A stretch of 64,000 nucleotides of DNA from Bradyrhizobium amphicarpaeae (GCF_002266435.3 NZ_CP029426.2:5672001-5736000); one strand, 5' to 3'; shown: positions 33,399 to 43,057, counted from the first letter of the stretch. The notes: a model not told the origin generated them from the letters alone. A program made the numbers and translations.

Positions 33399-34199
33399 AT
33401 GCGGGCAGTGGCGATCAACCGTTCGGGATCGCCCATTGCGACAAGGACAACCGGGTTGGGAACACTCACTTACGCGCTGCTGCTATTCGGCGCGCTGGCC
33501 GGGGGCTTCGTCTCAGGCCTCGCCGGTTTCGGCACGGCGCTGATGGCGCTCGGGATCTGGCTCTACGTGCTGCCGCCCTCGCTCGCCGTGCCGTTGGTGC
33601 TGATCTGCTCGGTGATCGCGCAGACTTCAACGCTGCCGTCGATGTGGAAGAGCTTCGACCTGTCGCTGGTGTGGCCGTTCCTGATCGGGGGACTGATCGG
33701 CGTGCCGCTCGGCACCATGCTGATCGCCTCGGCCGATCCAAAAGTGTTCAAGCTGAGCGTCGGCATTTTAATTCTGGTCTTCTCGAGCGCGCTCTATCTG
33801 AACAAGAGGCCGCTCGCGATCAAGTTCGGCGGCCGCCTCGCCGATTGTGCGATCGGCTTTGCCGGCGGTGTTCTCGGCGGCCTCGCCGGATTGTCCGGGC
33901 CGCTTCCGATTCTGTGGGCCAACATCCGCGGCTGGAACAAGCATGAGCGGCGCGGCATCTTCCAGCTGTTCAATTTCACCGTGCTCGCGGCAGCACTGGT
34001 GATGCAGACCGTGTCCGGCATCGTGGAGCTCAAGGTGATCTGGCTCGCAGCCGTGGCCTTTCCGGGCACGCTGATCGGCGCCTGGGCCGGCGCGCGCGTT
34101 TATCACGCGCTGAACGACAAGCATTTTGGCGACGTCGTGCTCGGCCTGCTGTTCGTCTCCGGTCTCACCCTGGTCTGGAACAGCATCGGCGCGATCTGA
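33399..34199 (+). CDS. TauE/SafE-family membrane permease
   Basis: Predicted exporter of sulfite or organosulfonates, by family. After about 20 hydrophilic residues there are roughly eight hydrophobic segments in two halves, the first opening LLLFGALAGGFVSGLAGFG and the second FAGGVLGGLAGLSGPLPILW, the internally repeated GGxxxGLxGxGG/P element of the family. ATG 33399 is used here (266 residues). A TTG at 33456 with AAGGA 8 bases upstream would drop the unconserved N-terminus and may be the true start. Gene stands alone. Confidence 0.85.
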   Translation: MRAVAINRSGSPIATRTTGLGTLTYALLLFGALAGGFVSGLAGFGTALMALGIWLYVLPPSLAVPLVLICSVIAQTSTLPSMWKSFDLSLVWPFLIGGLIGVPLGTMLIASADPKVFKLSVGILILVFSSALYLNKRPLAIKFGGRLADCAIGFAGGVLGGLAGLSGPLPILWANIRGWNKHERRGIFQLFNFTVLAAALVMQTVSGIVELKVIWLAAVAFPGTLIGAWAGARVYHALNDKHFGDVVLGLLFVSGLTLVWNSIGAI

Positions 34200-34290
34200 T
34201 CGCGGCGCGCCATCGAACGCCGTTGGCATGGCAACGACTGGTTGCAGCGAGCCCCGTTGCGGGTTACGGTTTGGCATCGCCTGAAATTCA

Positions 34291-35088
34291 TTGACGTCTG
34301 CCAGAGGATATTTTGACCCATTGGCCATTTTTCGCGCCTGGCTTGCGGCCGCCAGCATCAGATTTCGGGTTCGTGCGCTGAAGGCGCTGCTGCGCAACGA
34401 GCGGACCGAGCTCAATGCCATTTGGCGGCACCTCAAACCAGGCGATGTCGCCTGCGACATCGGCGCCAACAAGGGCAGCTTCATCTATTGGCTGTCGTGG
34501 TGGGTCCACGACGGAAGGGTCGTCGCGTTCGAACCGCAGCCCGAACTGGCACAGGCCCTCACCGGCATCTGCGACGTCATCGGACTTGCGAACGTGACTG
34601 TCGAAGCCAAGGCCGTCTATTCGCATTCCGGCCCGCAGGATCTCTACGTGCCGGAGGGCCATCAGCCCGGCGCCTCGCTCTGCCACGGCGACGCAAAGGC
34701 CGAGCACGTGTCAATACTTACCGTGCCGGCAATCGCGCTGGACGACTACTTCAAGCCGACCGAGCGGATCGCCCTGCTCAAGATCGACGTCGAAGGCGCC
34801 GAACTTGCCGTGTTCAAGGGGGCCGAACGGATCCTGCGCAACGACGGGCCGATGCTGGTCTTCGAATGTGAGAACCGCCACCTTGCATCCGGTCATGTCG
34901 GCGACGTCGTCGCATTTCTCGAACGCCTCGGATACGAGGGGCACTTCGTGTGCCAACACCGGGTGCTTCCCATTTCGCAATTCGACGCGTCCAAACATCA
35001 GCGGCAGGACGGCGACTGGTTCTGGAAACGCAAGGACTACTGCAACAGCTTCATTTTCCGAAAGCAATTGGCCGGATCGGTGAGTTAG
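34291..35088 (+). CDS. FkbM-family methyltransferase
   Basis: SAM-dependent methyltransferase of the FkbM type, often acting on sugars or polyketides in surface-polysaccharide clusters. The 265 residues include motif I VACDIGANKGSFIYWLSWWV, VVAFEPQPELAQAL, DDYFKPTERIALLKIDVEGA (family KIDVEG) and VFECENR. The start is TTG at 34291; another TTG at 34321 is possible. Its stop overlaps that of the convergent O-antigen ligase-like gene by 3 bp, which supports a surface-glycan link. Confidence 0.88.
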   Translation: MTSARGYFDPLAIFRAWLAAASIRFRVRALKALLRNERTELNAIWRHLKPGDVACDIGANKGSFIYWLSWWVHDGRVVAFEPQPELAQALTGICDVIGLANVTVEAKAVYSHSGPQDLYVPEGHQPGASLCHGDAKAEHVSILTVPAIALDDYFKPTERIALLKIDVEGAELAVFKGAERILRNDGPMLVFECENRHLASGHVGDVVAFLERLGYEGHFVCQHRVLPISQFDASKHQRQDGDWFWKRKDYCNSFIFRKQLAGSVS

Positions 35089-36358
35089 GCCCGCGTCTCC
35101 TTCGCGGCGAGCGCCATGCCTCCGGCCACGCCGACCCCGAGCACGTAGATCCAGCCCGGGACAAAATCGAACAGATGAGTGTTGAGAGCCGAGGTCAGCA
35201 TGTTCTGCACAACGACCAGCAGCCCGATCCAGCAGGCCGGCCCCTCGCCGCGAAACATCGACAAATGCGCAAACCACAGCGCGTAGACGATCAGGACACC
35301 GACGACGCCCCACTGCACGGCCACGCTCAGCGTCTGATTGTGCGGATTGCCGACGATCTCGCCGCGCAGCGGCTCGTCGCGAGCATCGGCGGCCGCGTTT
35401 GCGAACAGGCTGCGGATCGCGCCGGTGCCGTGACCGACCAGCGGTGCATCGGCGATGAAGCCCAGCGACTTTCGCCAATATTCCAGCCGTGAGCCCATGC
35501 CGCTGACCTGACCATCCTGCACGCTCGCCTCATAATCGGCCTGAAATTTCGCAACCGTCGTACGCAGATGCGGAGACACGCCAAAGAGCAGCACGGCCGC
35601 CAGCGCCATCGCGCCTGCCGCGAGCAGCGCCGCGCGCCGGCGCAGATGCAGGAGCGCGAACACCACCACCAGGATCGGCAGCGTCACCAGCGCCGTGCGC
35701 GACACCACGACGAAGATCATGTTGGCCAGGAACCCGATCGCAAGTGCCGCAAGCAGTGCGGCGATGCCGACGCGGCGTTGTCGCAGCAGGGACACGCCGG
35801 ATAGATCAGCGCGAGCGCACAGAGCGCGAATTCCTGGCTCTGGTCGATATAGTTGCGTACCGCGATCCCGCTTTCGACCTTGTAGGGCCCGCGCGACAGA
35901 TAGAGCTTCAGCGAGAGTGCCGGGTCGATGGCGACGGCGAAGGAATAGAGCATCAGCGCCGCGCAGGACGCGAGGAAGGCGAAAAACACCCAATGGCCGT
36001 ACGGCCAGCGCTCGAACTGGTAGATCAGGAGCGGAATGACCAGCAGCTTCGTCGCCGGCGCGATCGCATGGATCCGTTCCGGCCATGGCGCATCCGACCA
36101 GAGCGTGCCGACGGCGGCGAGCATGACCAGCGCGATCGGCAGCACGCAGACCGGGCGAAGCAGCGAGCGTGGAAATGCGCGCAGATCGAGGAACGCGAAG
36201 GCGATCAGCCAGGGGATGAGCGCGAAAATCAGCCCGGTCGTGGTCCACGGCAGCAGCAGCGCGATCAGCGCGACGAAGCGGGCCGGCGTGCGATAGCGCG
36301 TCGCCCAGATCATGGAGAGCCATGACGCCGCCTGCGGCTCGTTCGTCGCTCTGGTCAT
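35085..36358 (-). pseudogene. O-antigen ligase/polymerase-like membrane protein, frameshifted
   Basis: Two adjacent frames together make a single Wzy/WaaL-type protein of about 424 residues. The N-terminal part (from 36358) runs through about five TM segments to SQEFALCALALIYPA. The C-terminal part continues in another frame from about 35795 with LLRQRRVGIAALLAALAIG, and includes the Wzy_C-like GHGTGAIRSLF and GNPHNQTLSVAVQWG motifs. Reading past GCG at about 35788-35800 needs one added base. It could be a sequencing error or recent inactivation; if real, the product would lose the catalytic periplasmic loop. It overlaps the FkbM gene stop convergently. Confidence 0.8.
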
Positions 36359-36431
36359 TGGCCCTTCTGCAGCCCACCATCCCCACCGCCCGGCAAGTTA
36401 GCCGGAGCAGGCAGGATGGAACAAGCTGCCG

Positions 36432-37838
36432 TTACGCAGGCTCGCGGGCGAGAGGCGCAACGGGTTCGGCGCTCTCCTGCTCTGGGGCCTTCTCTTTCGG
36501 CGCCGAAGTCAGGCGCTTCCCGAACTCGCGGTGCAGCAACCACAGGCTCAAGCCCGCCTGCAACATTGTCGCCGCGACCGACAGGTACCAGACGTATTCC
36601 ATGCGAAAGCCCGGCCGCGTCGAGAGCCAGATCGCCGGCAGCGAGTAGGTGAACACCCGCGTCGCCGAGCTCAAGAGCACCGGCCTGGTGTTGCCGAGGG
36701 CCTGGAACATGCTCGAGCAGGTGAAGATCAGCCCCTGCGCCACCATGTTGAGCGAGATGATCCGCAGAAACAGGTAGGCGATGTCCATCGTCTCGCGGTC
36801 GTTCGAGAACCCGGCGAGCAGCAGTTCCGGCTTCAACTGCGCCAGGATCATGAAGCCGGTCATCACGATCGTGACGATCAAAGCGGCCTTGACGATAGTT
36901 TCCCGCACGCGCGAAGCGTTGCCTGCGCCGACATTCTGGCCGGCGATCGGCCCGGCTGCCAGCCCGACCGCAAGCGCCGGCATGTTGATCAGGCCGAGCA
37001 CGCGCTGCCCGATGCCGAAGCCGGCCTGTGCCGCCGCGCCGAAATCACGCAGCACATAGTAGACCACCGCCATGAAGATGAACATCATCGCGAACTCGCC
37101 GCCGGCGGGCAGGCCGACGTTGAGAATGCGTTTCAAATGGTGCGGCTGCGGACGCCATTGCGCTGGATTGAAGGCGACATAGCGCTCGACCTTGCGGAAA
37201 TACGCCAGCAGCATCAGAGCGCCGATGGCGACCGCGATCGAACTCGCCAGCCCCGCGCCGGCGACGCCGAGCGCGTAGCCGGTGCCCCAGCCCGAGATCA
37301 GCACCGGCGCCAGCGCGATGTTGATGGCGACCGCGACGATCCGCACCAACATGGCGGGGCGCACGATGCCGGTCGCGCGGAGCGCGGAGGCAATCACTTG
37401 CATGACGAATTCCAGAGCGAGCGCCGGCATGAACCACAGCAGATAAATGGTTCCCGCCTCGATCGTGGCCTGGTCCGCGGCGATCGAACGCATGTAGGCG
37501 CGCGACAGCACTGCTCCCGCGACCAGCGTCAACAGGCCGAACAGCACCGACAGCGCGACCGCCTGGTTGAAGATCAGATTGGCGTCCGCCCGATCCTTGC
37601 GTCCCACGGCATGCGCGATCAGCGCGACCGTGCCGACGCCGAGCACCTGCATCAGCCCGTTGACGAGAAAGCCGGCATTGCCGGCCGCCGCGACACCCGC
37701 GACGGCGGCATCGCCCAGGCCCGACACGAAATACAGATCGACCAGCTGGCAGATCATGATCGAGATCATGCCGGCCATGATCGGCGGCGTCATGACCAGG
37801 ATGTGTCTCACGATGGAGCCGTTCGTCAGGTCTTTCAT
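36432..37838 (-). CDS. MATE-family efflux transporter
   Basis: Cation-coupled multidrug exporter with 12 predicted TM helices in 468 residues. Visible are the N-terminal region MKDLTNGSIVRHILVMTPPI, the LVDLYFVSGLGDAAVAGV loop, NVGAGNASRVRETI and symmetric second-half elements. Start 37838 was chosen over the longer frame because of an AAGGATG ribosome binding site. It follows the ABC exporter by 80 bp and should share its promoter, making a two-pump operon. Substrate unknown. Confidence 0.92.
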   Translation of the reverse strand: MKDLTNGSIVRHILVMTPPIMAGMISIMICQLVDLYFVSGLGDAAVAGVAAAGNAGFLVNGLMQVLGVGTVALIAHAVGRKDRADANLIFNQAVALSVLFGLLTLVAGAVLSRAYMRSIAADQATIEAGTIYLLWFMPALALEFVMQVIASALRATGIVRPAMLVRIVAVAINIALAPVLISGWGTGYALGVAGAGLASSIAVAIGALMLLAYFRKVERYVAFNPAQWRPQPHHLKRILNVGLPAGGEFAMMFIFMAVVYYVLRDFGAAAQAGFGIGQRVLGLINMPALAVGLAAGPIAGQNVGAGNASRVRETIVKAALIVTIVMTGFMILAQLKPELLLAGFSNDRETMDIAYLFLRIISLNMVAQGLIFTCSSMFQALGNTRPVLLSSATRVFTYSLPAIWLSTRPGFRMEYVWYLSVAATMLQAGLSLWLLHREFGKRLTSAPKEKAPEQESAEPVAPLAREPA

Positions 37839-37918
37839 CTCATTCCATCCTTGACGCATTCCTTGGCGGATTCCTTGGCTGGGCGGCTGCGGGACTTTGG
37901 TCCCGCAGCCGTCCAGCC

Positions 37919-39718
37919 TCACTCCGCCGCTGCGACGTGCCCGAGCTCGACCACCTGGCGCTCGAACAGGCCGCGATAGATGCCTCCCGGCTTGCCCGCG
38001 AGCGTGGCATGGGTGCCCTGCTCGACGATCTCGCCGCGATCGAACACCAGGATGCGATCGAGGCTGCGCACCGTCGACAGCCGGTGCGCGATCACGATCG
38101 AGGTGCGGCCCTTCATCAACCGCTCCATCGCCTCCTGAATCAACGCCTCGGATTCCGAATCGAGGCTCGATGTCGCCTCGTCCAGGATCAGCACCGGCGC
38201 GTCCGCCAGGAAGGCGCGCGCCAGCGCCACGCGCTGCCGCTCGCCGCCCGACAGTTTCACGCCGCGCTCGCCGACCAGCGTGCCATAACCCTTCGGCAGG
38301 CGCAGGATGAAGTCGTGCGCATTGGCCAGTCGCGCCGCGTGCTCGATCGCTTCGAGGCTGGCTCCGGGCCGGCCATAAGCGATGTTCTCGGCGAGCGAGC
38401 GGTGGAACAGGATCGGGTCCTGCTGCACGATCGCGATCTGGCTGCGCAGCGATTGCTGCGTGGCCAATGCGATGTCCTGTCCGTCAATCAGCACCCGGCC
38501 GCCGGTGACGTCGTAGAGCCGCTGCACCAGCTTGACGAAGGTGGTCTTGCCGGAGCCGGAGCGTCCGACCAGGCCGACCCGTTCACCGGCCCGGATCGTC
38601 ACCGACAGCCCGTCATAGAGCGGCGCGCGATGGCCGCCATAGTGGAACGTCACGTCGTCGAACACGATCTCGCCGCCCTCGATCGCGATCGGCCGCGCAT
38701 CGGCCGCATCGGCGATGCCGATCGGCTCGGCATGGATCGCCACCAGCTCGTCCATGTCGTTGACCGAGCGCTGGAGGTTGTTGATGTGCATGCCGACATC
38801 ACGCAAATAGGCGTGGATGATGTAGTAGCTGGTCAGCACATAAGTCACGTCACCGGGCGAGGCGCGTCCCGACATCCACAACAGCACCGCGCCGCCGATC
38901 ACGGACGTGCGGAGGCAGAGCAGCAGCGACAGCTGCGCCATGGCCGTGTAGTTGTAGCGCAGCCAGGTCCGCCGCACCCGCACCCGCCATCGGTTGATGA
39001 CACGGGCAAGCCGCGAATCCTCGCGCGCCTCCGCGCCGAACGACTTCACCACCGCGTTGCAGGTCAGGGCATCCGCAAGCGTGCCGCCGACCTTGGTGTC
39101 CCAGGCGTTGGAGATGCGCGCGGCCGGCGCGATATAGCGCGTCGAGAACACGACGGTGACGGTGATGTAGAAGAACGCGCCTACCGCGATCACCACGCCG
39201 AGCGAGGCCCAGTGCATCCCGATCAGAACCATCGAGCCGATCAACACCAGCAGCGAGGGCGCGAGCGCCATCAGGATGGTGTCGTTGAGCAGGTCGAGCG
39301 CCCACATGCCGCGCGTGATCTTGCGCACGGTCGAACCCGCGAAGGAGTTTGCGTGCCAGTCGGTGGAGAAGCGCTGCACACGGATGAAAGCCTCCTGCGC
39401 GACGTCCGACATGGTCTTCAGCGTGAACGGCACGATCGCCTGCAGGCCGGTGAGCCGCAGCACCACGGAGGCCGCGCCGAGCGCCACGATGGCGCCGAAG
39501 GCAATGAGCGCGGCATGGCGCGCATCGGGATCGGACGGGCCGCGCGTCAGCGCATCGACCAGCCGGCCCGAGAAGACCGGCATGAACAGGTCGGCGATGG
39601 TGGCACCCAGCAGGCCGCCGGCCACGATCAGGCCCCGTCCCGGCTGCTTCAGCCAGTGCCGGAACACGAAGGGCAGCACCAGACGGATCGCCGCGGGCCT
39701 TTTTGACGGAATGGTCAT
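37919..39718 (-). CDS. ABC exporter, fused permease and ATPase
   Basis: Homodimeric or half-transporter ABC exporter of the MsbA/multidrug type. The 599 residues begin with a six-TM domain (LIVAGGLLGATIADLFMPVF onward) and end with an ATPase domain: Walker A GRSGSGKTTF, Q-loop (IVQQDPILFHRSL), signature LSGGERQRVALARAFL, and Walker B VLILDEATSSLDSES. Start 39718 (MTIPSKRPA) has GGATGATG nearby; that sequence sits beside a 6-bp GC stem (CCGGCC/GGCCGG) that could mask it. Upstream lies a leader ORF and promoter. Confidence 0.94.
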   Translation of the reverse strand: MTIPSKRPAAIRLVLPFVFRHWLKQPGRGLIVAGGLLGATIADLFMPVFSGRLVDALTRGPSDPDARHAALIAFGAIVALGAASVVLRLTGLQAIVPFTLKTMSDVAQEAFIRVQRFSTDWHANSFAGSTVRKITRGMWALDLLNDTILMALAPSLLVLIGSMVLIGMHWASLGVVIAVGAFFYITVTVVFSTRYIAPAARISNAWDTKVGGTLADALTCNAVVKSFGAEAREDSRLARVINRWRVRVRRTWLRYNYTAMAQLSLLLCLRTSVIGGAVLLWMSGRASPGDVTYVLTSYYIIHAYLRDVGMHINNLQRSVNDMDELVAIHAEPIGIADAADARPIAIEGGEIVFDDVTFHYGGHRAPLYDGLSVTIRAGERVGLVGRSGSGKTTFVKLVQRLYDVTGGRVLIDGQDIALATQQSLRSQIAIVQQDPILFHRSLAENIAYGRPGASLEAIEHAARLANAHDFILRLPKGYGTLVGERGVKLSGGERQRVALARAFLADAPVLILDEATSSLDSESEALIQEAMERLMKGRTSIVIAHRLSTVRSLDRILVFDRGEIVEQGTHATLAGKPGGIYRGLFERQVVELGHVAAAE

Positions 39719-39877
39719 GACATCATCCGGCCGCTTGGCGGGCCGGCTCCATCGATGGACGCAGATCGGCCGCGAGGGCCAAGACGGCGTCACTTGAAGT
39801 TGGTTTTGACTTGGAAGAGAAGCGATCGGAACGCGTGGTCTAAACCCGGGTCCAATCGAAGCTGGCGGAAGAGGCCT

Positions 39878-39952
39878 CTAGCAGGCCGCGTACATCCCGA
39901 ACCAGGCCATCATCGAGCGCGGGCGTACGATCTGCGAATGCGACGAAATCAT
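39878..39952 (-). CDS. 24-residue leader ORF upstream of the ABC-MATE operon
   Basis: Not a known family. A start at 39952 follows a GGGGAG ribosome binding site 7-8 bases upstream, better than those of most genes here. It encodes MISSHSQIVRPRSMMAWFGM followed by YAAC. It lies about 30 bases downstream of a well-formed promoter (39989-40017) and 159 bases before the ABC gene. Placement and size suggest a translated leader peptide that could control the exporter by attenuation, or a short secondary product. Translation is not proven. Confidence 0.55.
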   Translation of the reverse strand: MISSHSQIVRPRSMMAWFGMYAAC

Positions 39953-39988
39953 GCAAATCTCTCCCCGGTTCGAATGAATGAGGCGCGC

Positions 39989-40017
39989 TTTATAGATGCG
40001 CCGTTTGCAATTTGCAA
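39989..40017 (-). promoter_or_regulatory. Sigma-70-like promoter for the leader and ABC-MATE operon
   Basis: Minus strand: TTGCAA at 40017-40012, exactly 17 bp, TATAAA at 39994-39989. A second TTGCAA lies in the spacer (40005-40010). The predicted start site is near 39982, 30 bases before the leader ORF. Unusually close to the sigma-70 consensus for this GC-rich genome. Confidence 0.75.
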
Positions 40018-40052
40018 CGGGGCCCGCGCGAAATCACGGACGAGTGTTGCAA
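40005..40052. promoter_or_regulatory. Three TTGCAA palindromes, candidate operator
   Basis: TTGCAA is itself palindromic and occurs at 40005-40010, 40012-40017 and 40047-40052. Two overlap the -35 and spacer of the promoter, so a bound repressor would block RNA polymerase. No dedicated regulator gene lies next to it; the TetR gene at 43179 guards the EmrAB pump with a different site. Confidence 0.5.
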
Positions 40053-40053
40053 A

Positions 40054-41640
40054 TTAGTGCGCGTCGCCACCAGCACCGAACGGCGACGGCGGCCTCTTCA
40101 GCAGCACCACCAGGAAGCTGAGAGAGAGATAGAACAGCGCCAGGATAAAGAACGCATCGCCAAAGCTCATCACTACAGCCTGACGATGAACCAGCTGGGA
40201 GAGCTGCTTCATCGCCATCAGCGTTGAATCGCCAAGGCCCTGAAATTTCTGCATGAACATGCTGAGGGTTTCGGTGGCGGTGGCGTTGCCCCAGGTCACG
40301 CGCTCCTGCAAGCGGGTGATATGGAGGTCGGTGCGGTCGTTGAGCACGGTGTTGATGACGGCAAGGCCGAGCGCGCCGCCGAGATTGCGCATCAGATTGA
40401 ACACGCCGCTCGCGTTCTTCACCTTGTCGGGGGGCAGCGTGCCGAGTGCGACGTTGTTGGTCGGGACCATCGCGAACATCATGCCGACGCCGCGCAGGAT
40501 TTGCGGCACCAGCAATTCATAGAAATCATAGTCCCGCGTGATCCAGGTCATCTGGTAGGAGCCGAGTGCGAACACGACGAGACCGAACGCGATCATGTAG
40601 CGCATGTCGAATTTCGCCATGAGCCGGCCGACCAGCGGCGCCACCAGGAACATGGTGATGCCGGAGACGAACATGGTGTCGCCGATCATCAGCGCGCTGT
40701 AGCCGCGCACCTCGGCGAGATAGCGCGGATAGATGTAGGTCAGGCCATAGAGCCCGATGCCGATGCAGAACTGCAACGTGCAGCCCACGGCGAAATTGCG
40801 GTCGGAGAACGTGCGCAAATTGACGATCGGTTCGGCGGCCGTGAAGACGCGCCAGAAAAAGGCGATCGCCGAGATCGCGCAGATCCAGGCGCAGATCGCA
40901 ACCGAGGTGTCCTGCATCCATTCATATTGCGGCCCCTCTTCCAGCACGTATTCCAGCGTGCCGAGGAAGCCGGCCATGAACGTCAGGCCCCACCAGTCGA
41001 AGCGGTCGAGCAGCTCGAAATGCGGCTCGTCGAAATCGACCAGCGCCAGCACGCCGAGGGTAATGCCGATGCCGGGCACGACGTTGATGAAGAACAGCCA
41101 GTGCCACGACATCAGGTCCGTGATGTAGCCGCCGACCGTCGGCCCGATCGTGGGCGCCAGCGTCGCGACCAGCCCGATGATGGGGCCGACGATGTGGAAT
41201 TTCGTGCGCGGGAACACGGTGTAGGCCGAGGCGAACACCGTCGGGATCATGCCGGCGCCGAGGAATCCCTGAAGCGCGCGCCAGAGGATCATCTGCTCGA
41301 TGGTGGTGGCGAAGCCACAGAGCAGGCTCGAGGCGGTGAAGCCGGCCGCGGAGATCGCGAACAGCAGCCGCGTGCCGAAGGCGCGCGACAGGAAACCCGA
41401 CAACGGGATCGCGATGACCTCGGCGATCAGATAGGCGGTCTGGACCCAGGAGACTTCGCTGGAGCTCGCCGACAGGCCCGCCTGGATCTCGCTGAGGGAG
41501 GCCGAGACGATCTGGATGTCCAAGATCGACATGAACATCCCGAACACCATGATGATGAACGCGAACAGCCGCTTCGGCGCGATGCGCTCCGAAGCGGGAT
41601 TCGCGATCATGGCGGGTGAAGCGGTGGTGGCGTTGGCCAT
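40054..41640 (-). CDS. emrB: EmrB/DHA2-family MFS multidrug transporter
   Basis: Fourteen-TM drug:proton antiporter, partner of the EmrA-like adaptor. The 528 residues contain the DHA2 elements: SSSEVSWVQTAYLIAEVIAI, the motif-C region GAGMIPTVFASAYTVFPR, VATLAPTIGPTVGGYITD, and late helices with RGVGMMFAMVPTNNVAL. Start 41640 was taken because GAGG lies 7 bases before it. It follows emrA by 27 bp in one operon controlled from the divergent TetR gene. Exports hydrophobic toxicants by family. Confidence 0.95.
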   Translation of the reverse strand: MANATTASPAMIANPASERIAPKRLFAFIIMVFGMFMSILDIQIVSASLSEIQAGLSASSSEVSWVQTAYLIAEVIAIPLSGFLSRAFGTRLLFAISAAGFTASSLLCGFATTIEQMILWRALQGFLGAGMIPTVFASAYTVFPRTKFHIVGPIIGLVATLAPTIGPTVGGYITDLMSWHWLFFINVVPGIGITLGVLALVDFDEPHFELLDRFDWWGLTFMAGFLGTLEYVLEEGPQYEWMQDTSVAICAWICAISAIAFFWRVFTAAEPIVNLRTFSDRNFAVGCTLQFCIGIGLYGLTYIYPRYLAEVRGYSALMIGDTMFVSGITMFLVAPLVGRLMAKFDMRYMIAFGLVVFALGSYQMTWITRDYDFYELLVPQILRGVGMMFAMVPTNNVALGTLPPDKVKNASGVFNLMRNLGGALGLAVINTVLNDRTDLHITRLQERVTWGNATATETLSMFMQKFQGLGDSTLMAMKQLSQLVHRQAVVMSFGDAFFILALFYLSLSFLVVLLKRPPSPFGAGGDAH

Positions 41641-41667
41641 CGTCCGACCTCGCAATGCGCGGGTTGT

Positions 41668-42981
41668 CTACTGCGGGTGGATCGCGGTGGGATCGTCGAG
41701 GTCGACCTCGCTGTCGGCGTCGGCCGCGCCCTTGTTGGTGTCGACGGTCGCATAGACCGACATGCCGGCACGGAGCAGGTTCTGCTTCGCCACCGACTTC
41801 GGCACGCGGATGCGGACCGGCACGCGCTGCACAATCTTGGTAAAATTGCCGGTGGCGTTGTCGGGCGGCAGCAGCGTGAACACCGAGCCCGAGCCCGCCG
41901 CGATGCTGTCGACGACACCGGAGAACTTGCGCATGCCGTAGGCATCGACCTTGATCGTCACCGGCTGGCCGGGACGAATGCGCTTGAGCTGGGTTTCCTT
42001 GAAATTGGCATCGATATAGACGTCGTCGAGCGGCACGATGTTGCCGAGGCGCTGGCCGACCGCGACGAAGTCGCCGGTGTTGACCAGGCGATTGGAGAAC
42101 GTGCCGCCAACCGGCGCACGCACCGCGGTGAAGGCCAGATCGCGCTCCGCCTTGGCGAGCGTGGTCTTGAGCTCGGCGAGTTGGGCCTGCGCTTCGGCCT
42201 GCTGCGCCTTGGCGACGTCGACGTTGCTGATTGCAACGTCGTAGGCGGCCTGCGCGGCCTTGACCGCGGCGGCGCCCTGGTCGCGTCCGGCTTCCGAGCT
42301 CTCGAATACGGCTCGCGAGGCAAACCCTTTGTTGCTCAACGCCTGCTGGCGCTCATAGTCGAGATCGGCGCGCTTGAGGCCCGCCTCGGCCGAGGCGAGC
42401 TGTGCCTTGGCCTGGGCGACCTGGCTGTCGAGCGCGGCGACCTGGCGGCCGATGCGATCGATGGTGGCCTGCTGGGTCGCGATCCTGGTCGCGGCGGCGT
42501 CGACCGCGATCTTGTAGTCGCCGTCGTCGATGCGGAAGACGATGTCGCCCGCTTTCACCGCCGTGTTGTCGCCGGCGAGGATCGAGGCGATGTGGCCGGC
42601 AACGCGCGCGCCCAGCATGGTGTTGTTGGCGCGGACATAGGCGTCATCGGTGGAGATGTAGAAGCGTCCGACCAGCGTATAGTAGCCGGCATAGCTCGCG
42701 GCCGCGAGCGCCAGCACGAGGCCGACGCCCATCAGGACGAATTTGCGCTTGCCGGATTTGGGGGCGCCGGCGGCCGGTGCGTTAGGCTCAGGTGCGGCCG
42801 GCTTGTCGGTCACGGGCTTCTCCGGCGCCTCGGCGGTGCGGCGCTTGGCTTCCTCGGCCAAGTGAGACCGCAATTGCTCGGCAAGCGGCGCGGCGTTCTC
42901 GATCGCAGCATCGCCGTCCGCGTGCGCCTCCACCGTTTCCTCGCGAAGGACGCGCGCAACCTGGTCTCTCGATACGGCCAT
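41668..42981 (-). CDS. emrA: EmrA/HlyD-family membrane fusion protein
   Basis: Periplasmic adaptor that links EmrB to an outer-membrane channel. The 437 residues have an Ala/Pro-rich cytoplasmic N-terminus of about 75 residues, one TM helix (LMGVGLVLALAAASYAGYY), a biotinyl-lipoyl hairpin half (FYISTDDAYVRANNTML), a long coiled coil (about 160-260) and the second lipoyl half (FTAVRAPVGGTFSNRLVNTG). Start 42981 has GGGAGG upstream. An outer-membrane factor is not encoded nearby. Confidence 0.94.
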   Translation of the reverse strand: MAVSRDQVARVLREETVEAHADGDAAIENAAPLAEQLRSHLAEEAKRRTAEAPEKPVTDKPAAPEPNAPAAGAPKSGKRKFVLMGVGLVLALAAASYAGYYTLVGRFYISTDDAYVRANNTMLGARVAGHIASILAGDNTAVKAGDIVFRIDDGDYKIAVDAAATRIATQQATIDRIGRQVAALDSQVAQAKAQLASAEAGLKRADLDYERQQALSNKGFASRAVFESSEAGRDQGAAAVKAAQAAYDVAISNVDVAKAQQAEAQAQLAELKTTLAKAERDLAFTAVRAPVGGTFSNRLVNTGDFVAVGQRLGNIVPLDDVYIDANFKETQLKRIRPGQPVTIKVDAYGMRKFSGVVDSIAAGSGSVFTLLPPDNATGNFTKIVQRVPVRIRVPKSVAKQNLLRAGMSVYATVDTNKGAADADSEVDLDDPTAIHPQ

Positions 42982-43057
42982 AAAAGGCCTCCCCAAAAAA
43001 GCGCGATCAAGGAGGCAGCCGGCATGCGGCCTGCTCCCTCTCGCCAATCCAAATATC

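Noticed and set aside
35085..36386. 433-codon open frame read as a single intact gene
   Set aside because: Only its C-terminal half is protein-like; the N-terminal half is Arg-rich shadow while the true N-terminus is in another frame, hence the frameshift call.
39755..40057. 100-codon plus-strand frame in the ABC-emrB gap
   Set aside because: No ribosome binding site, odd composition, and overlaps the promoter and leader on the other strand.
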